Counted from the first letter of the stretch, positions 35,276 to 48,782 are shown. The stretch is DNA of 64,000 bases from Phorcus lineatus (GCA_921293015.1 OV121093.1:31568622-31632621); one strand, 5' to 3'. The notes: generated by a model from the sequence alone, not told the origin. Program-made: numbers and translations.

Positions 35276-35584
35276 AAAACGGGTGTAAAAGGAGTGAGTC
35301 CAGTTATATTGGACGGGCTGCCAGCAGACGTCTATTCACAGGTGCGAACCCACTACTGCGCGACACGGGGACTTTTGCCTGCTGCATTTCTGCCCTGGGC
35401 CAGTACGTCCCTCCTTAGTCAACCTGGTACCATCAGATTCCTCCGACGGCACCATATTGATGCCGGGCTTAGCGCGGACACCCGATCTACATAGCACGTC
35501 TGAAGACAGAACCCCCGTCCTCAAATCGTCCCCAGTCCAGGCCTGCAAGTAGCTGGATTACAGGAGTTTGCCACAACTCCCAGC
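35276..35584 (-). ncRNA. 7SL: 7SL SRP RNA, full length (class G, isolated)
   Basis: Complete class G gene and near-twin of the copy at 23596, including the AATATG change. It differs in its 3' tail (GTGTAAAAGG rather than GTGTAAAGGG). Confidence 0.94.
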
Positions 35585-36117
35585 CGGTAGCTTACTATTT
35601 CTTTATCATAGTCATTTCAAAATATGAAATCATCCGTTTTTACATAGCTATCCTTTCGACGAGCGAAAACCATGTCAACTTAAACTTAGTAAACCCTAAC
35701 GAAATGGTGATTATTGATACAGAAGGACATTGACACGATTATTTTGTAGCATATGGAAGATTCAATCCGGTGAATACAGAGACTCTTTCCTGTGAGAAAA
35801 TGCTGCCTCTTTGCAAAGAGAATGCAGTTCGTGACAGTCTTTAAAAGGTAATAAGGGAGACAACTGTGCTTGCTGAATTTCAGTTTCATCTATATCGTTT
35901 TTCCATATCTTTTGTACATTAGACAATTTAACATCATAGCAAAGTGATAACTCTTGTATCTCGTAACACAACTAGAGCCGTAAGGGAAAAGAGACAATGT
36001 CTTCAAAGGGATATTACTTAGTGTCACATTGTTATCTCAGCAAAATACTTGTAACAACACAGTGGTAATTAGTGTATAAATGGGGATTAAAGGCTCTTAC
36101 ATGAAGTAAAAAGATAC

Positions 36118-36426
36118 AAAACGGGTGTGAAAGGAGTGAGTCCAGTTATATTGGACGGGCTGCCAGCAGACGTCTATTCACAGGTGCGAACCCACTACTG
36201 CGCGACACGGGGACTTTTGCCTGCTGCATTTCTGCCCTGGGCCAGTACGTCCCTCCTTAGTCAACCTGGTACCATCAGATTCCTCCGACGGCACCATATT
36301 GATGCCGGGCTTAGCGCGGACACCCGATCTACATAGCACGTCTGAAGACAGAACCCCCGTCCTCAAATCGTCCCCAGTCCAGGCCTCCACGTAGCTGGAT
36401 TACAGGAGTTTGCCACAACTCCCAGC
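36118..36426 (-). ncRNA. 7SL: 7SL SRP RNA, full length (class C, in 820-bp unit)
   Basis: Complete class C gene in the third 820-bp unit, preceded by the ACATGAAG spacer variant. That variant also precedes the 820-bp unit at 41884, pairing these two. Confidence 0.94.
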
Positions 36427-36937
36427 CGGTAGTTTACTATTTCTTTATCATAGTCATTTCAAAACATGAAATCATCCGTTTTTACATAGCTATCCTTTCG
36501 ACGAGCGAAAACCATGTCAACTTAAACTTAGTAAACCCTAACGAAATGGTGATTATTGATACAGAAGGACATTGACACGATTATTTTGTAGCATATGGAA
36601 GATTCAATCCGGTGAATACAGAGACTCTTTCCTGTGAGAAAATGCTGCCTCTTTGCAAAGAGAATGCAGTTCGTGACAGTCTTTAAAAGGTAATAAGGGA
36701 GACAACTGTGCTTGCTGAATTTCCATATCTTTTGTATATTAGACAATTTAACATCATAGCAAAGTGATAACTCTTGTATCTCGTAACACAACTAGAGCCG
36801 TAAGGGAAAAGAGACAATGTCTTCAAAGGGATATTACTTAGTGTCACATTGTTATCTGAGCAAAATACTTGTAACAACACAGTGGTAATTAGTGTATAAA
36901 TGGGGATTAAAAGCTCTTACATAAAGTAAAAAGATAC

Positions 36938-37158
36938 AAAACGGGTGTGAAAGGAGTGAGTCCAGTTATATTGGACGGGCTGCCAGCAGACGTCTATTCA
37001 CAGGTGCGAACCCACTACTGCGCGACACGGGGACTTTTGCCTGCTGCATTTCTGCCCTGGGCCAGTACGTCCCTCCTTAGTCAACCTGGTACCATCAGAT
37101 TCCTCCGACGGCACCATATTGATGCCGGGCTTAGCGCGGACACCCGATGTACATAGCA
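36938..37158 (-). pseudogene. 7SL S-domain-only copy (short unit, GTAC allele)
   Basis: GTAC allele, ATCTGAGC spacer; third instance of the 820-523 pair. Confidence 0.92.
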
Positions 37159-37460
37159 AAGAGAATGCAGTTCGTGACAGTCTTTAAAAGGTAATAAGGG
37201 AGACAACTGTGCTTGCTGAATTTCAGTTTCATCTATATCGTTTTTCCATATCTTTTGTACATTAGACAATTTAACATCATAGCAAAGTGATAACTCTTGT
37301 ATCTCGTAACACAACTAGAGCCGTAAGGGAAAAGAGACAATGTCTTCAAAGGGATATTACTTAGTGTCACATTGTTATCTGAGCAAAATACTTGTAACAA
37401 CACAGTGGTAATTAGTGTATAAATGGGGATTAAAGGCTCTTACATAAAGTAAAAAGATAC

Positions 37461-37769
37461 AAAACGGGTGTGAAAGGAGTGAGTCCAGTTATATTGGACG
37501 GGCTGCCAGCAGACGTCTATTCACAGGTGCGAACCCACTACTGCGCGACACGGGGACTTTTGCCTGCTGCATTTCTGCCCTGGGCCAGTACGTCCCTCCT
37601 TAGTCAACCTGGTACCATCAGATTCCTCCGACGGCACCATATTGATGCCGGGCTTAGCGCGGACACCCGATCTACATAGCACGTCTGAAGACAGAACCCC
37701 CGTCCTCAAATCGTCCCCAGTCCAGGCCTCCACGTAGCTGGATTACAGGAGTTTGCCACAACTCCCAGC
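37461..37769 (-). ncRNA. 7SL: 7SL SRP RNA, full length (class C)
   Basis: Complete class C gene opening another C-C-A-short motif. Confidence 0.94.
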
Positions 37770-38302
37770 CGGTAGTTTACTATTTCTTTATCATAGTCAT
37801 TTCAAAACATGAAATCATCCGTTTTTACATAGCTATCCTTTCGACGAGCGAAAACCATGTCAACTTAAACTTAGTAAACCCTAACGAAATGGTGATTATT
37901 GATACAGAAGGACATTGACACGATTATTTTGTAGCATATGGAAGATTCAATCCGGTGAATACAGAGACTCTTTCCTGTGAGAAAATGCTGCCTCTTTGCA
38001 AAGAGAATGCAGTTCGTGACAGTCTTTAAAAGGTAATAAGGGAGACAACTGTGCTTGCTGAATTTCAGTTTCATCTATATCGTTTTTCCATATCTTTTGT
38101 ACATTAGACAATTTAACATCATAGCAAAGTGATAACTCTTGTATCTCGTAACACAACTAGAGCCGTAAGGGAAAAGAGACAATGTCTTCAAAGGGATATT
38201 ACTTAGTGTCACATTGTTATCTCAGCAAAATACTTGTAACAACACAGTGGTAATTAGTGTATAAATGGGGATTAAAGGCTCTTACATAAAGTAAAAAGAT
38301 AC

Positions 38303-38611
38303 AAAACGGGTGTGAAAGGAGTGAGTCCAGTTATATTGGACGGGCTGCCAGCAGACGTCTATTCACAGGTGCGAACCCACTACTGCGCGACACGGGGACT
38401 TTTGCCTGCTGCATTTCTGCCCTGGGCCAGTACGTCCCTCCTTAGTCAACCTGGTACCATCAGATTCCTCCGACGGCACCATATTGATGCCGGGCTTAGC
38501 GCGGACACCCGATCTACATAGCACGTCTGAAGACAGAACCCCCGTCCTCAAATCGTCCCCAGTCCAGGCCTCCACGTAGCTGGATTACAGGAGTTTGCCA
38601 CAACTCCCAGC
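38303..38611 (-). ncRNA. 7SL: 7SL SRP RNA, full length (class C)
   Basis: Complete class C gene, second member of the C-C-A-short motif. The spacer carries ATCTGAGC. Confidence 0.94.
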
Positions 38612-39144
38612 CGGTAGTTTACTATTTCTTTATCATAGTCATTTCAAAACATGAAATCATCCGTTTTTACATAGCTATCCTTTCGACGAGCGAAAACCAT
38701 GTCAACTTAAACTTAGTAAACCCTAACGAAATGGTGATTATTGATACAGAAGGACATTGACACGATTATTTTGTAGCATATGGAAGATTCAATCCGGTGA
38801 ATACAGAGACTCTTTCCTGTGAGAAAATGCTGCCTCTTTGCAAAGAGAATGCAGTTCGTGACAGTCTTTAAAAGGTAATAAGGGAGACAACTGTGCTTGC
38901 TGAATTTCAGTTTCATCTATATCGTTTTTCCATATCTTTTGTACATTAGACAATTTAACATCATAGCAAAGTGATAACTCTTGTATCTCGTAACACAACT
39001 AGAGCCGTAAGGGAAAAGAGACAATGTCTTCAAAGGGATATTACTTAGTGTCACATTGTTATCTGAGCAAAATACTTGTAACAACACAGTGGTAATTAGT
39101 GTATAAATGGGGATTAAAGGCTCTTACATAAAGTAAAAAGATAC

Positions 39145-39453
39145 AAAACGGGTGTGAAAGGAGTGAGTCCAGTTATATTGGACGGGCTGCCAGCAGACGT
39201 CTATTCACAGGTGCGAACCCACTACTGCGCGACAAGGGGACTTTTGCCTGCTGCATTTCTGCCCTGGGCCAGTACGTCCCTCCTTAGTCAACCTGGTACC
39301 ATCAGATTCCTCCGACGGCACCATATTGATGCCGGGCTTAGCGCGGACACCCGATCTACATAGCACGTCTGAAGACAGAACCCCCGTCCTCAAATCGTCC
39401 CCAGTCCAGGCCTCCAAGTAGCTGGATTACAGGAGTTTGCCACAACTCCCAGC
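39145..39453 (-). ncRNA. 7SL: 7SL SRP RNA, full length (class A)
   Basis: Complete class A gene followed by a short unit. Confidence 0.94.
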
Positions 39454-39986
39454 CGGTAGTTTACTATTTCTTTATCATAGTCATTTCAAAACATGAAATC
39501 ATCCGTTTTTACATAGCTATCCTTTCGACGAGCGAAAACCATGTCAACTTAAACTTAGTAAACCCTAACGAAATGGTGATTATTGATACAGAAGGACATT
39601 GACACGATTATTTTGTAGCATATGGAAGATTCAATCCGGTGAATACAGAGACTCTTTCCTGTGAGAAAATGCTGCCTCTTTGCAAAGAGAATGCAGTTCG
39701 TGACAGTCTTTAAAAGGTAATAAGGGAGACAACTGTGCTTGCTGAATTTCAGTTTCATCTATATCGTTTTTCCATATCTTTTGTACATTAGACAATTTAA
39801 CATCATAGCAAAGTGATAACTCTTGTATCTCGTAACACAACTAGAGCCGTAAGGGAAAAGAGACAATGTCTTCAAAGGGATATTACTTAGTGTCACATTG
39901 TTATCTCAGCAAAATACTTGTAACAACACAGTGGTAATTAGTGTATAAATGGGGATTAAAAGCTCTTACATAAAGTAAAAAGATAC

Positions 39987-40207
39987 AAAACGGGTGTGAA
40001 AGGAGTGAGTCCAGTTATATTGGACGGGCTGCCAGCAGACGACTATTCACAGGTGCGAACCCACTACTGCGCGACACGGGGACTTTTGCCTGCTGCATTT
40101 CTGCCCTGGGCCAGTACGTCCCTCCTTAGTCAACCTGGTACCATCAGATTCCTCCGACGGCACCATATTGATGCCGGGCTTAGCGCGGACACCCGATCTA
40201 CATAGCA
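39987..40207 (-). pseudogene. 7SL S-domain-only copy (short unit)
   Basis: CTAC allele with a private T to A at 40042, in the 3' strand of helix 5, which has no partner in short copies. The spacer ends with ACATGAAG. Confidence 0.92.
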
Positions 40208-40509
40208 AAGAGAATGCAGTTCGTGACAGTCTTTAAAAGGTAATAAGGGAGACAACTGTGCTTGCTGAATTTCAGTTTCATCTATATCGTTTTTCCATAT
40301 CTTTTGTACATTAGACAATTTAACATCATAGCAAAGTGATAACTCTTGTATCTCGTAACACAACTAGAGCCGTAAGGGAAAAGAGACAATGTCTTCAAAG
40401 GGATATTACTTAGTGTCACATTGTTATCTCAGCAAAATACTTGTAACAACACAGTGGTAATTAGTGTATAAATGGGGATTAAAGGCTCTTACATGAAGTA
40501 AAAAGATAC

Positions 40510-40818
40510 AAAACGGGTGTGAAAGGAGTGAGTCCAGTTATATTGGACGGGCTGCCAGCAGACGTCTATTCACAGGTGCGAACCCACTACTGCGCGACAC
40601 GGGGACTTTTGCCTGCTGCATTTCTGCCCTGGGCCAGTACGTCCCTCCTTAGTCAACCTGGTACCATCAGATTCCTCCGACGGCACCATATTGATGCCGG
40701 GCTTAGCGCGGACACCCGATCTACATAGCACGTCTGAAGACAGAACCCCCGTCCTCAAATCGTCCCCAGTCCAGGCCTCCAAGTAGCTGGATTACAGGAG
40801 TTTGCCACAACTCCCAGC
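40510..40818 (-). ncRNA. 7SL: 7SL SRP RNA, full length (A/C hybrid)
   Basis: Complete gene that mixes alleles: C at the RNA-nt-219 site (GACACGG, as class C) with CCAAG in helix 4 (as class A). This is direct evidence of exchange or conversion inside the gene between classes. It is followed by a short unit, as class A genes are. Confidence 0.94.
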
Positions 40819-41351
40819 CGGTAGTTTACTATTTCTTTATCATAGTCATTTCAAAACATGAAATCATCCGTTTTTACATAGCTATCCTTTCGACGAGCGA
40901 AAACCATGTCAACTTAAACTTAGTAAACCCTAACGAAATGGTGATTATTGATACAGAAGGACATTGACACGATTATTTTGTAGCATATGGAAGATTCAAT
41001 CCGGTGAATACAGAGACTCTTTCCTGTGAGAAAATGCTGCCTCTTTGCAAAGAGAATGCAGTTCGTGACAGTCTTTAAAAGGTAATAAGGGAGACAACTG
41101 TGCTTGCTGAATTTCAGTTTCATCTATATCGTTTTTCCATATCTTTTGTACATTAGACAATTTAACATCATAGCAAAGTGATAACTCTTGTATCTCGTAA
41201 CACAACTAGAGCCGTAAGGGAAAAGAGACAATGTCTTCAAAGGGATATTACTTAGTGTCACATTGTTATCTCAGCAAAATACTTGTAACAACACAGTGGT
41301 AATTAGTGTATAAATGGGGATTAAAAGCTCTTACATAAAGTAAAAAGATAC

Positions 41352-41572
41352 AAAACGGGTGTGAAAGGAGTGAGTCCAGTTATATTGGACGGGCTGCCAG
41401 CAGACGTCTATTCACAGGTGCGAACCCACTACTGCGCGACACGGGGACTTTTGCCTGCTGCATTTCTGCCCTGGGCCAGTACGTCCCTCCTTAGTCAACC
41501 TGGTACCATCAGATTCCTCCGACGGCACCATATTGATGCCGGGCTTAGCGCGGACACCCGATCTACATAGCA
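41352..41572 (-). pseudogene. 7SL S-domain-only copy (short unit)
   Basis: CTAC allele. The spacer ends with ACATGAAG, as in the previous short unit, supporting a dimer duplication here. Confidence 0.92.
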
Positions 41573-41874
41573 AAGAGAATGCAGTTCGTGACAGTCTTTA
41601 AAAGGTAATAAGGGAGACAACTGTGCTTGCTGAATTTCAGTTTCATCTATATCGTTTTTCCATATCTTTTGTACATTAGACAATTTAACATCATAGCAAA
41701 GTGATAACTCTTGTATCTCGTAACACAACTAGAGCCGTAAGGGAAAAGAGACAATGTCTTCAAAGGGATATTACTTAGTGTCACATTGTTATCTCAGCAA
41801 AATACTTGTAACAACACAGTGGTAATTAGTGTATAAATGGGGATTAAAGGCTCTTACATGAAGTAAAAAGATAC

Positions 41875-42183
41875 AAAACGGGTGTGAAAGGAGTGAGTCC
41901 AGTTATATTGGACGGGCTGCCAGCAGACGTCTATTCACAGGTGCGAACCCACTACTGCGCGACACGGGGACTTTTGCCTGCTGCATTTCTGCCCTGGGCC
42001 AGTACGTCCCTCCTTAGTCAACCTGGTACCATCAGATTCCTCCGACGGCACCATATTGATGCCGGGCTTAGCGCGGACACCCGATCTACATAGCACGTCT
42101 GAAGACAGAACCCCCGTCCTCAAATCGTCCCCAGTCCAGGCCTCCACGTAGCTGGATTACAGGAGTTTGCCACAACTCCCAGC
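41875..42183 (-). ncRNA. 7SL: 7SL SRP RNA, full length (class C, in 820-bp unit)
   Basis: Complete class C gene in the fourth and last 820-bp unit, 5,757 bp from the one at 36127. Confidence 0.94.
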
Positions 42184-42694
42184 CGGTAGTTTACTATTTC
42201 TTTATCATAGTCATTTCAAAACATGAAATCATCCGTTTTTACATAGCTATCCTTTCGACGAGCGAAAACCATGTCAACTTAAACTTAGTAAACCCTAACG
42301 AAATGGTGATTATTGATACAGAAGGACATTGACACGATTATTTTGTAGCATATGGAAGATTCAATCCGGTGAATACAGAGACTCTTTCCTGTGAGAAAAT
42401 GCTGCCTCTTTGCAAAGAGAATGCAGTTCGTGACAGTCTTTAAAAGGTAATAAGGGAGACAACTGTGCTTGCTGAATTTCCATATCTTTTGTATATTAGA
42501 CAATTTAACATCATAGCAAAGTGATAACTCTTGTATCTCGTAACACAACTAGAGCCGTAAGGGAAAAGAGACAATGTCTTCAAAGGGATATTACTTAGTG
42601 TCACATTGTTATCTGAGCAAAATACTTGTAACAACACAGTGGTAATTAGTGTATAAATGGGGATTAAAAGCTCTTACATAAAGTAAAAAGATAC

Positions 42695-42915
42695 AAAACG
42701 GGTGTGAAAGGAGTGAGTCCAGTTATATTGGACGGGCTGCCAGCAGACGTCTATTCACAGGTGCGAACCCACTACTGCGCGACACGGGGACTTTTGCCTG
42801 CTGCATTTCTGCCCTGGGCCAGTACGTCCCTCCTTAGTCAACCTGGTACCATCAGATTCCTCCGACGGCACCATATTGATGCCGGGCTTAGCGCGGACAC
42901 CCGATGTACATAGCA
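42695..42915 (-). pseudogene. 7SL S-domain-only copy (short unit, GTAC allele)
   Basis: GTAC allele, ATCTGAGC spacer; fourth and last instance of the 820-523 pair. Confidence 0.92.
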
Positions 42916-43217
42916 AAGAGAATGCAGTTCGTGACAGTCTTTAAAAGGTAATAAGGGAGACAACTGTGCTTGCTGAATTTCAGTTTCATCTATATCGTTT
43001 TTCCATATCTTTTGTACATTAGACAATTTAACATCATAGCAAAGTGATAACTCTTGTATCTCGTAACACAACTAGAGCCGTAAGGGAAAAGAGACAATGT
43101 CTTCAAAGGGATATTACTTAGTGTCACATTGTTATCTGAGCAAAATACTTGTAACAACACAGTGGTAATTAGTGTATAAATGGGGATTAAAGGCTCTTAC
43201 ATAAAGTAAAAAGATAC

Positions 43218-43526
43218 AAAACGGGTGTGAAAGGAGTGAGTCCAGTTATATTGGACGGGCTGCCAGCAGACGTCTATTCACAGGTGCGAACCCACTACTG
43301 CGCGACACGGGGACTTTTGCCTGCTGCATTTCTGCCCTGGGCCAGTACGTCCCTCCTTAGTCAACCTGGTACCATCAGATTCCTCCGACGGCACCATATT
43401 GATGCCGGGCTTAGCGCGGACACCCGATCTACATAGCACGTCTGAAGACAGAACCCCCGTCCTCAAATCGTCCCCAGTCCAGGCCTCCACGTAGCTGGAT
43501 TACAGGAGTTTGCCACAACTCCCAGC
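43218..43526 (-). ncRNA. 7SL: 7SL SRP RNA, full length (class C)
   Basis: Complete class C gene opening another C-C-A-short motif. Confidence 0.94.
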
Positions 43527-44059
43527 CGGTAGTTTACTATTTCTTTATCATAGTCATTTCAAAACATGAAATCATCCGTTTTTACATAGCTATCCTTTCG
43601 ACGAGCGAAAACCATGTCAACTTAAACTTAGTAAACCCTAACGAAATGGTGATTATTGATACAGAAGGACATTGACACGATTATTTTGTAGCATATGGAA
43701 GATTCAATCCGGTGAATACAGAGACTCTTTCCTGTGAGAAAATGCTGCCTCTTTGCAAAGAGAATGCAGTTCGTGACAGTCTTTAAAAGGTAATAAGGGA
43801 GACAACTGTGCTTGCTGAATTTCAGTTTCATCTATATCGTTTTTCCATATCTTTTGTACATTAGACAATTTAACATCATAGCAAAGTGATAACTCTTGTA
43901 TCTCGTAACACAACTAGAGCCGTAAGGGAAAAGAGACAATGTCTTCAAAGGGATATTACTTAGTGTCACATTGTTATCTCAGCAAAATACTTGTAACAAC
44001 ACAGTGGTAATTAGTGTATAAATGGGGATTAAAGGCTCTTACATAAAGTAAAAAGATAC

Positions 44060-44368
44060 AAAATGGGTGTGAAAGGAGTGAGTCCAGTTATATTGGACGG
44101 GCTGCCAGCAGACGTCTATTCACAGGTGCGAACCCACTACTGCGCGACACGGGGACTTTTGCCTGCTGCATTTCTGCCCTGGGCCAGTACGTCCCTCCTT
44201 AGTCAACCTGGTACCATCAGATTCCTCCGACGGCACCATATTGATGCCGGGCTTAGCGCGGACACCCGATCTACATAGCACGTCTGAAGACAGAACCCCC
44301 GTCCTCAAATCGTCCCCAGTCCAGGCCTCCACGTAGCTGGATTACAGGAGTTTGCCACAACTCCCAGC
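44060..44368 (-). ncRNA. 7SL: 7SL SRP RNA, full length (class C)
   Basis: Complete class C gene with the AAAATGGG tail variant. Confidence 0.94.
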
Positions 44369-44901
44369 CGGTAGTTTACTATTTCTTTATCATAGTCATT
44401 TCAAAACATGAAATCATCCGTTTTTACATAGCTATCCTTTCGACGAGCGAAAACCATGTCAACTTAAACTTAGTAAACCCTAACGAAATGGTGATTATTG
44501 ATACAGAAGGACATTGACACGATTATTTTGTAGCATATGGAAGATTCAATCCGGTGAATACAGAGACTCTTTCCTGTGAGAAAATGCTGCCTCTTTGCAA
44601 AGAGAATGCAGTTCGTGACAGTCTTTAAAAGGTAATAAGGGAGACAACTGTGCTTGCTGAATTTCAGTTTCATCTATATCGTTTTTCCATATCTTTTGTA
44701 CATTAGACAATTTAACATCATAGCAAAGTGATAACTCTTGTATCTCGTAACACAACTAGAGCCGTAAGGGAAAAGAGACAATGTCTTCAAAGGGATATTA
44801 CTTAGTGTCACATTGTTATCTCAGCAAAATACTTGTAACAACACAGTGGTAATTAGTGTATAAATGGGGATTAAAGGCTCTTACATAAAGTAAAAAGATA
44901 C

Positions 44902-45210
44902 AAAACGGGTGTGAAAGGAGTGAGTCCAGTTATATTGGACGGGCTGCCAGCAGACGTCTATTCACAGGTGCGAACCCACTACTGCGCGACAAGGGGACTT
45001 TTGCCTGCTGCATTTCTGCCCTGGGCCAGTACGTCCCTCCTTAGTCAACCTGGTACCATCAGATTCCTCCGACGGCACCATATTGATGCCGGGCTTAGCG
45101 CGGACACCCGATCTACATAGCACGTCTGAAGACAGAACCCCCGTCCTCAAATCGTCCCCAGTCCAGGCCTCCAAGTAGCTGGATTACAGGAGTTTGCCAC
45201 AACTCCCAGC
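44902..45210 (-). ncRNA. 7SL: 7SL SRP RNA, full length (class A)
   Basis: Complete class A gene and first unit of the 4,414-bp higher-order block A-short-C-short-C-C (44911-49324). Confidence 0.94.
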
Positions 45211-45743
45211 CGGTAGTTTACTATTTCTTTATCATAGTCATTTCAAAACATGAAATCATCCGTTTTTACATAGCTATCCTTTCGACGAGCGAAAACCATG
45301 TCAACTTAAACTTAGTAAACCCTAACGAAATGGTGATTATTGATACAGAAGGACATTGACACGATTATTTTGTAGCATATGGAAGATTCAATCCGGTGAA
45401 TACAGAGACTCTTTCCTGTGAGAAAATGCTGCCTCTTTGCAAAGAGAATGCAGTTCGTGACAGTCTTTAAAAGGTAATAAGGGAGACAACTGTGCTTGCT
45501 GAATTTCAGTTTCATCTATATCGTTTTTCCATATCTTTTGTACATTAGACAATTTAACATCATAGCAAAGTGATAACTCTTGTATCTCGTAACACAACTA
45601 GAGCCGTAAGGGAAAAGAGACAATGTCTTCAAAGGGATATTACTTAGTGTCACATTGTTATCTCAGCAAAATACTTGTAACAACACAGTGGTAATTAGTG
45701 TATAAATGGGGATTAAAAGCTCTTACATAAAGTAAAAAGATAC

Positions 45744-45964
45744 AAAACGGGTGTGAAAGGAGTGAGTCCAGTTATATTGGACGGGCTGCCAGCAGACGTC
45801 TATTCACAGGTGCGAACCCACTACTGCGCGACACGGGGACTTTTGCCTGCTGCATTTCTGCCCTGGGCCAGTACGTCCCTCCTTAGTCAACCTGGTACCA
45901 TCAGATTCCTCCGACGGCACCATATTGATGCCGGGCTTAGCGCGGACACCCGATCTACATAGCA
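45744..45964 (-). pseudogene. 7SL S-domain-only copy (short unit)
   Basis: CTAC allele, following a class A gene. The spacer has ATCTGAGC. Confidence 0.92.
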
Positions 45965-46266
45965 AAGAGAATGCAGTTCGTGACAGTCTTTAAAAGGTAA
46001 TAAGGGAGACAACTGTGCTTGCTGAATTTCAGTTTCATCTATATCGTTTTTCCATATCTTTTGTACATTAGACAATTTAACATCATAGCAAAGTGATAAC
46101 TCTTGTATCTCGTAACACAACTAGAGCCGTAAGGGAAAAGAGACAATGTCTTCAAAGGGATATTACTTAGTGTCACATTGTTATCTGAGCAAAATACTTG
46201 TAACAACACAGTGGTAATTAGTGTATAAATGGGGATTAAAGGCTCTTACATAAAGTAAAAAGATAC

Positions 46267-46575
46267 AAAATGGGTGTGAAAGGAGTGAGTCCAGTTATAT
46301 TGGACGGGCTGCCAGCAGACGTCTATTCACAGGTGCGAACCCACTACTGCGCGACACGGGGACTTTTGCCTGCTGCATTTCTGCCCTGGGCCAGTACGTC
46401 CCTCCTTAGTCAACCTGGTACCATCAGATTCCTCCGACGGCACCATATTGATGCCGGGCTTAGCGCGGACACCCGATCTACATAGCACGTCTGAAGACAG
46501 AACCCCCGTCCTCAAATCGTCCCCAGTCCAGGCCTCCACGTAGCTGGATTACAGGAGTTTGCCACAACTCCCAGC
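46267..46575 (-). ncRNA. 7SL: 7SL SRP RNA, full length (class C, GTAGCTT)
   Basis: Complete class C gene but with the class G-type GTAGCTT just upstream of its start, a recombinant haplotype that recurs at 50681, 52046 and 56460. Confidence 0.94.
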
Positions 46576-47108
46576 CGGTAGCTTACTATTTCTTTATCAT
46601 AGTCATTTCAAAACATGAAATCATCCGTTTTTACATAGCTATCCTTTCGACGAGCGAAAACCATGTCAACTTAAACTTAGTAAACCCTAACGAAATGGTG
46701 ATTATTGATACAGAAGGACATTGACACGATTATTTTGTAGCATATGGAAGATTCAATCCGGTGAATACAGAGACTCTTTCCTGTGAGAAAATGCTGCCTC
46801 TTTGCAAAGAGAATGCAGTTCGTGACAGTCTTTAAAAGGTAATAAGGGAGACAACTGTGCTTGCTGAATTTCAGTTTCATCTATATCGTTTTTCCATATC
46901 TTTTGTACATTAGACAATTTAACATCATAGCAAAGTGATAACTCTTGTATCTCGTAACACAACTAGAGCCGTAAGGGAAAAGAGACAATGTCTTCAAAGG
47001 GATATTACTTAGTGTCACATTGTTATCTCAGCAAAATACTTGTAACAACACATTGGTAATTAGTGTATAAATGGGGATTAAAAGCTCTTACATAAAGTAA
47101 AAAGATAC

Positions 47109-47329
47109 AAAACGGGTGTGAAAGGAGTGAGTCCAGTTATATTGGACGGGCTGCCAGCAGACGTCTATTCACAGGTGCGAACCCACTACTGCGCGACACG
47201 GGGACTTTTGCCTGCTGCATTTCTGCCCTGGGCCAGTACGTCCCTCCTTAGTCAACCTGGTACCATCAGATTCCTCCGACGGCACCATATTGATGCCGGG
47301 CTTAGCGCGGACACCCGATCTACATAGCA
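47109..47329 (-). pseudogene. 7SL S-domain-only copy (short unit)
   Basis: CTAC allele, following a class C GTAGCTT gene. Confidence 0.92.
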
Positions 47330-47631
47330 AAGAGAATGCAGTTCGTGACAGTCTTTAAAAGGTAATAAGGGAGACAACTGTGCTTGCTGAATTTCAGTTT
47401 CATCTATATCGTTTTTCCATATCTTTTGTACATTAGACAATTTAACATCATAGCAAAGTGATAACTCTTGTATCTCGTAACACAACTAGAGCCGTAAGGG
47501 AAAAGAGACAATGTCTTCAAAGGGATATTACTTAGTGTCACATTGTTATCTCAGCAAAATACTTGTAACAACACAGTGGTAATTAGTGTATAAATGGGGA
47601 TTAAAGGCTCTTACATAAAGTAAAAAGATAC

Positions 47632-47940
47632 AAAACGGGTGTGAAAGGAGTGAGTCCAGTTATATTGGACGGGCTGCCAGCAGACGTCTATTCACAGGTG
47701 CGAACCCACTACTGCGCGACACGGGGACTTTTGCCTGCTGCATTTCTGCCCTGGGCCAGTACGTCCCTCCTTAGTCAACCTGGTACCATCAGATTCCTCC
47801 GACGGCACCATATTGATGCCGGGCTTAGCGCGGACACCCGATCTACATAGCACGTCTGAAGACAGAACCCCCGTCCTCAAATCGTCCCCAGTCCAGGCCT
47901 CCACGTAGCTGGATTACAGGAGTTTGCCACAACTCCCAGC
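47632..47940 (-). ncRNA. 7SL: 7SL SRP RNA, full length (class C)
   Basis: Complete class C gene with GTAGTTT upstream; first of the C-C pair that closes the block. Confidence 0.94.
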
Positions 47941-48473
47941 CGGTAGTTTACTATTTCTTTATCATAGTCATTTCAAAACATGAAATCATCCGTTTTTACA
48001 TAGCTATCCTTTCGACGAGCGAAAACCATGTCAACTTAAACTTAGTAAACCCTAACGAAATGGTGATTATTGATACAGAAGGACATTGACACGATTATTT
48101 TGTAGCATATGGAAGATTCAATCCGGTGAATACAGAGACTCTTTCCTGTGAGAAAATGCTGCCTCTTTGCAAAGAGAATGCAGTTCGTGACAGTCTTTAA
48201 AAGGTAATAAGGGAGACAACTGTGCTTGCTGAATTTCAGTTTCATCTATATCGTTTTTCCATATCTTTTGTACATTAGACAATTTAACATCATAGCAAAG
48301 TGATAACTCTTGTATCTCGTAACACAACTAGAGCCGTAAGGGAAAAGAGACAATGTCTTCAAAGGGATATTACTTAGTGTCACATTGTTATCTCAGCAAA
48401 ATACTTGTAACAACACAGTGGTAATTAGTGTATAAATGGGGATTAAAGGCTCTTACATAAAGTAAAAAGATAC

Positions 48474-48782
48474 AAAATGGGTGTGAAAGGAGTGAGTCCA
48501 GTTATATTGGACGGGCTGCCAGCAGACGTCTATTCACAGGTGCGAACCCACTACTGCGCGACACGGGGACTTTTGCCTGCTGCATTTCTGCCCTGGGCCA
48601 GTACGTCCCTCCTTAGTCAACCTGGTACCATCAGATTCCTCCGACGGCACCATATTGATGCCGGGCTTAGCGCGGACACCCGATCTACATAGCACGTCTG
48701 AAGACAGAACCCCCGTCCTCAAATCGTCCCCAGTCCAGGCCTCCACGTAGCTGGATTACAGGAGTTTGCCACAACTCCCAGC
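48474..48782 (-). ncRNA. 7SL: 7SL SRP RNA, full length (class C)
   Basis: Complete class C gene with the AAAATGGG tail. Its spacer has GAGAACGC, otherwise linked to class G, and an ACATTGG variant near 49257. Confidence 0.94.
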
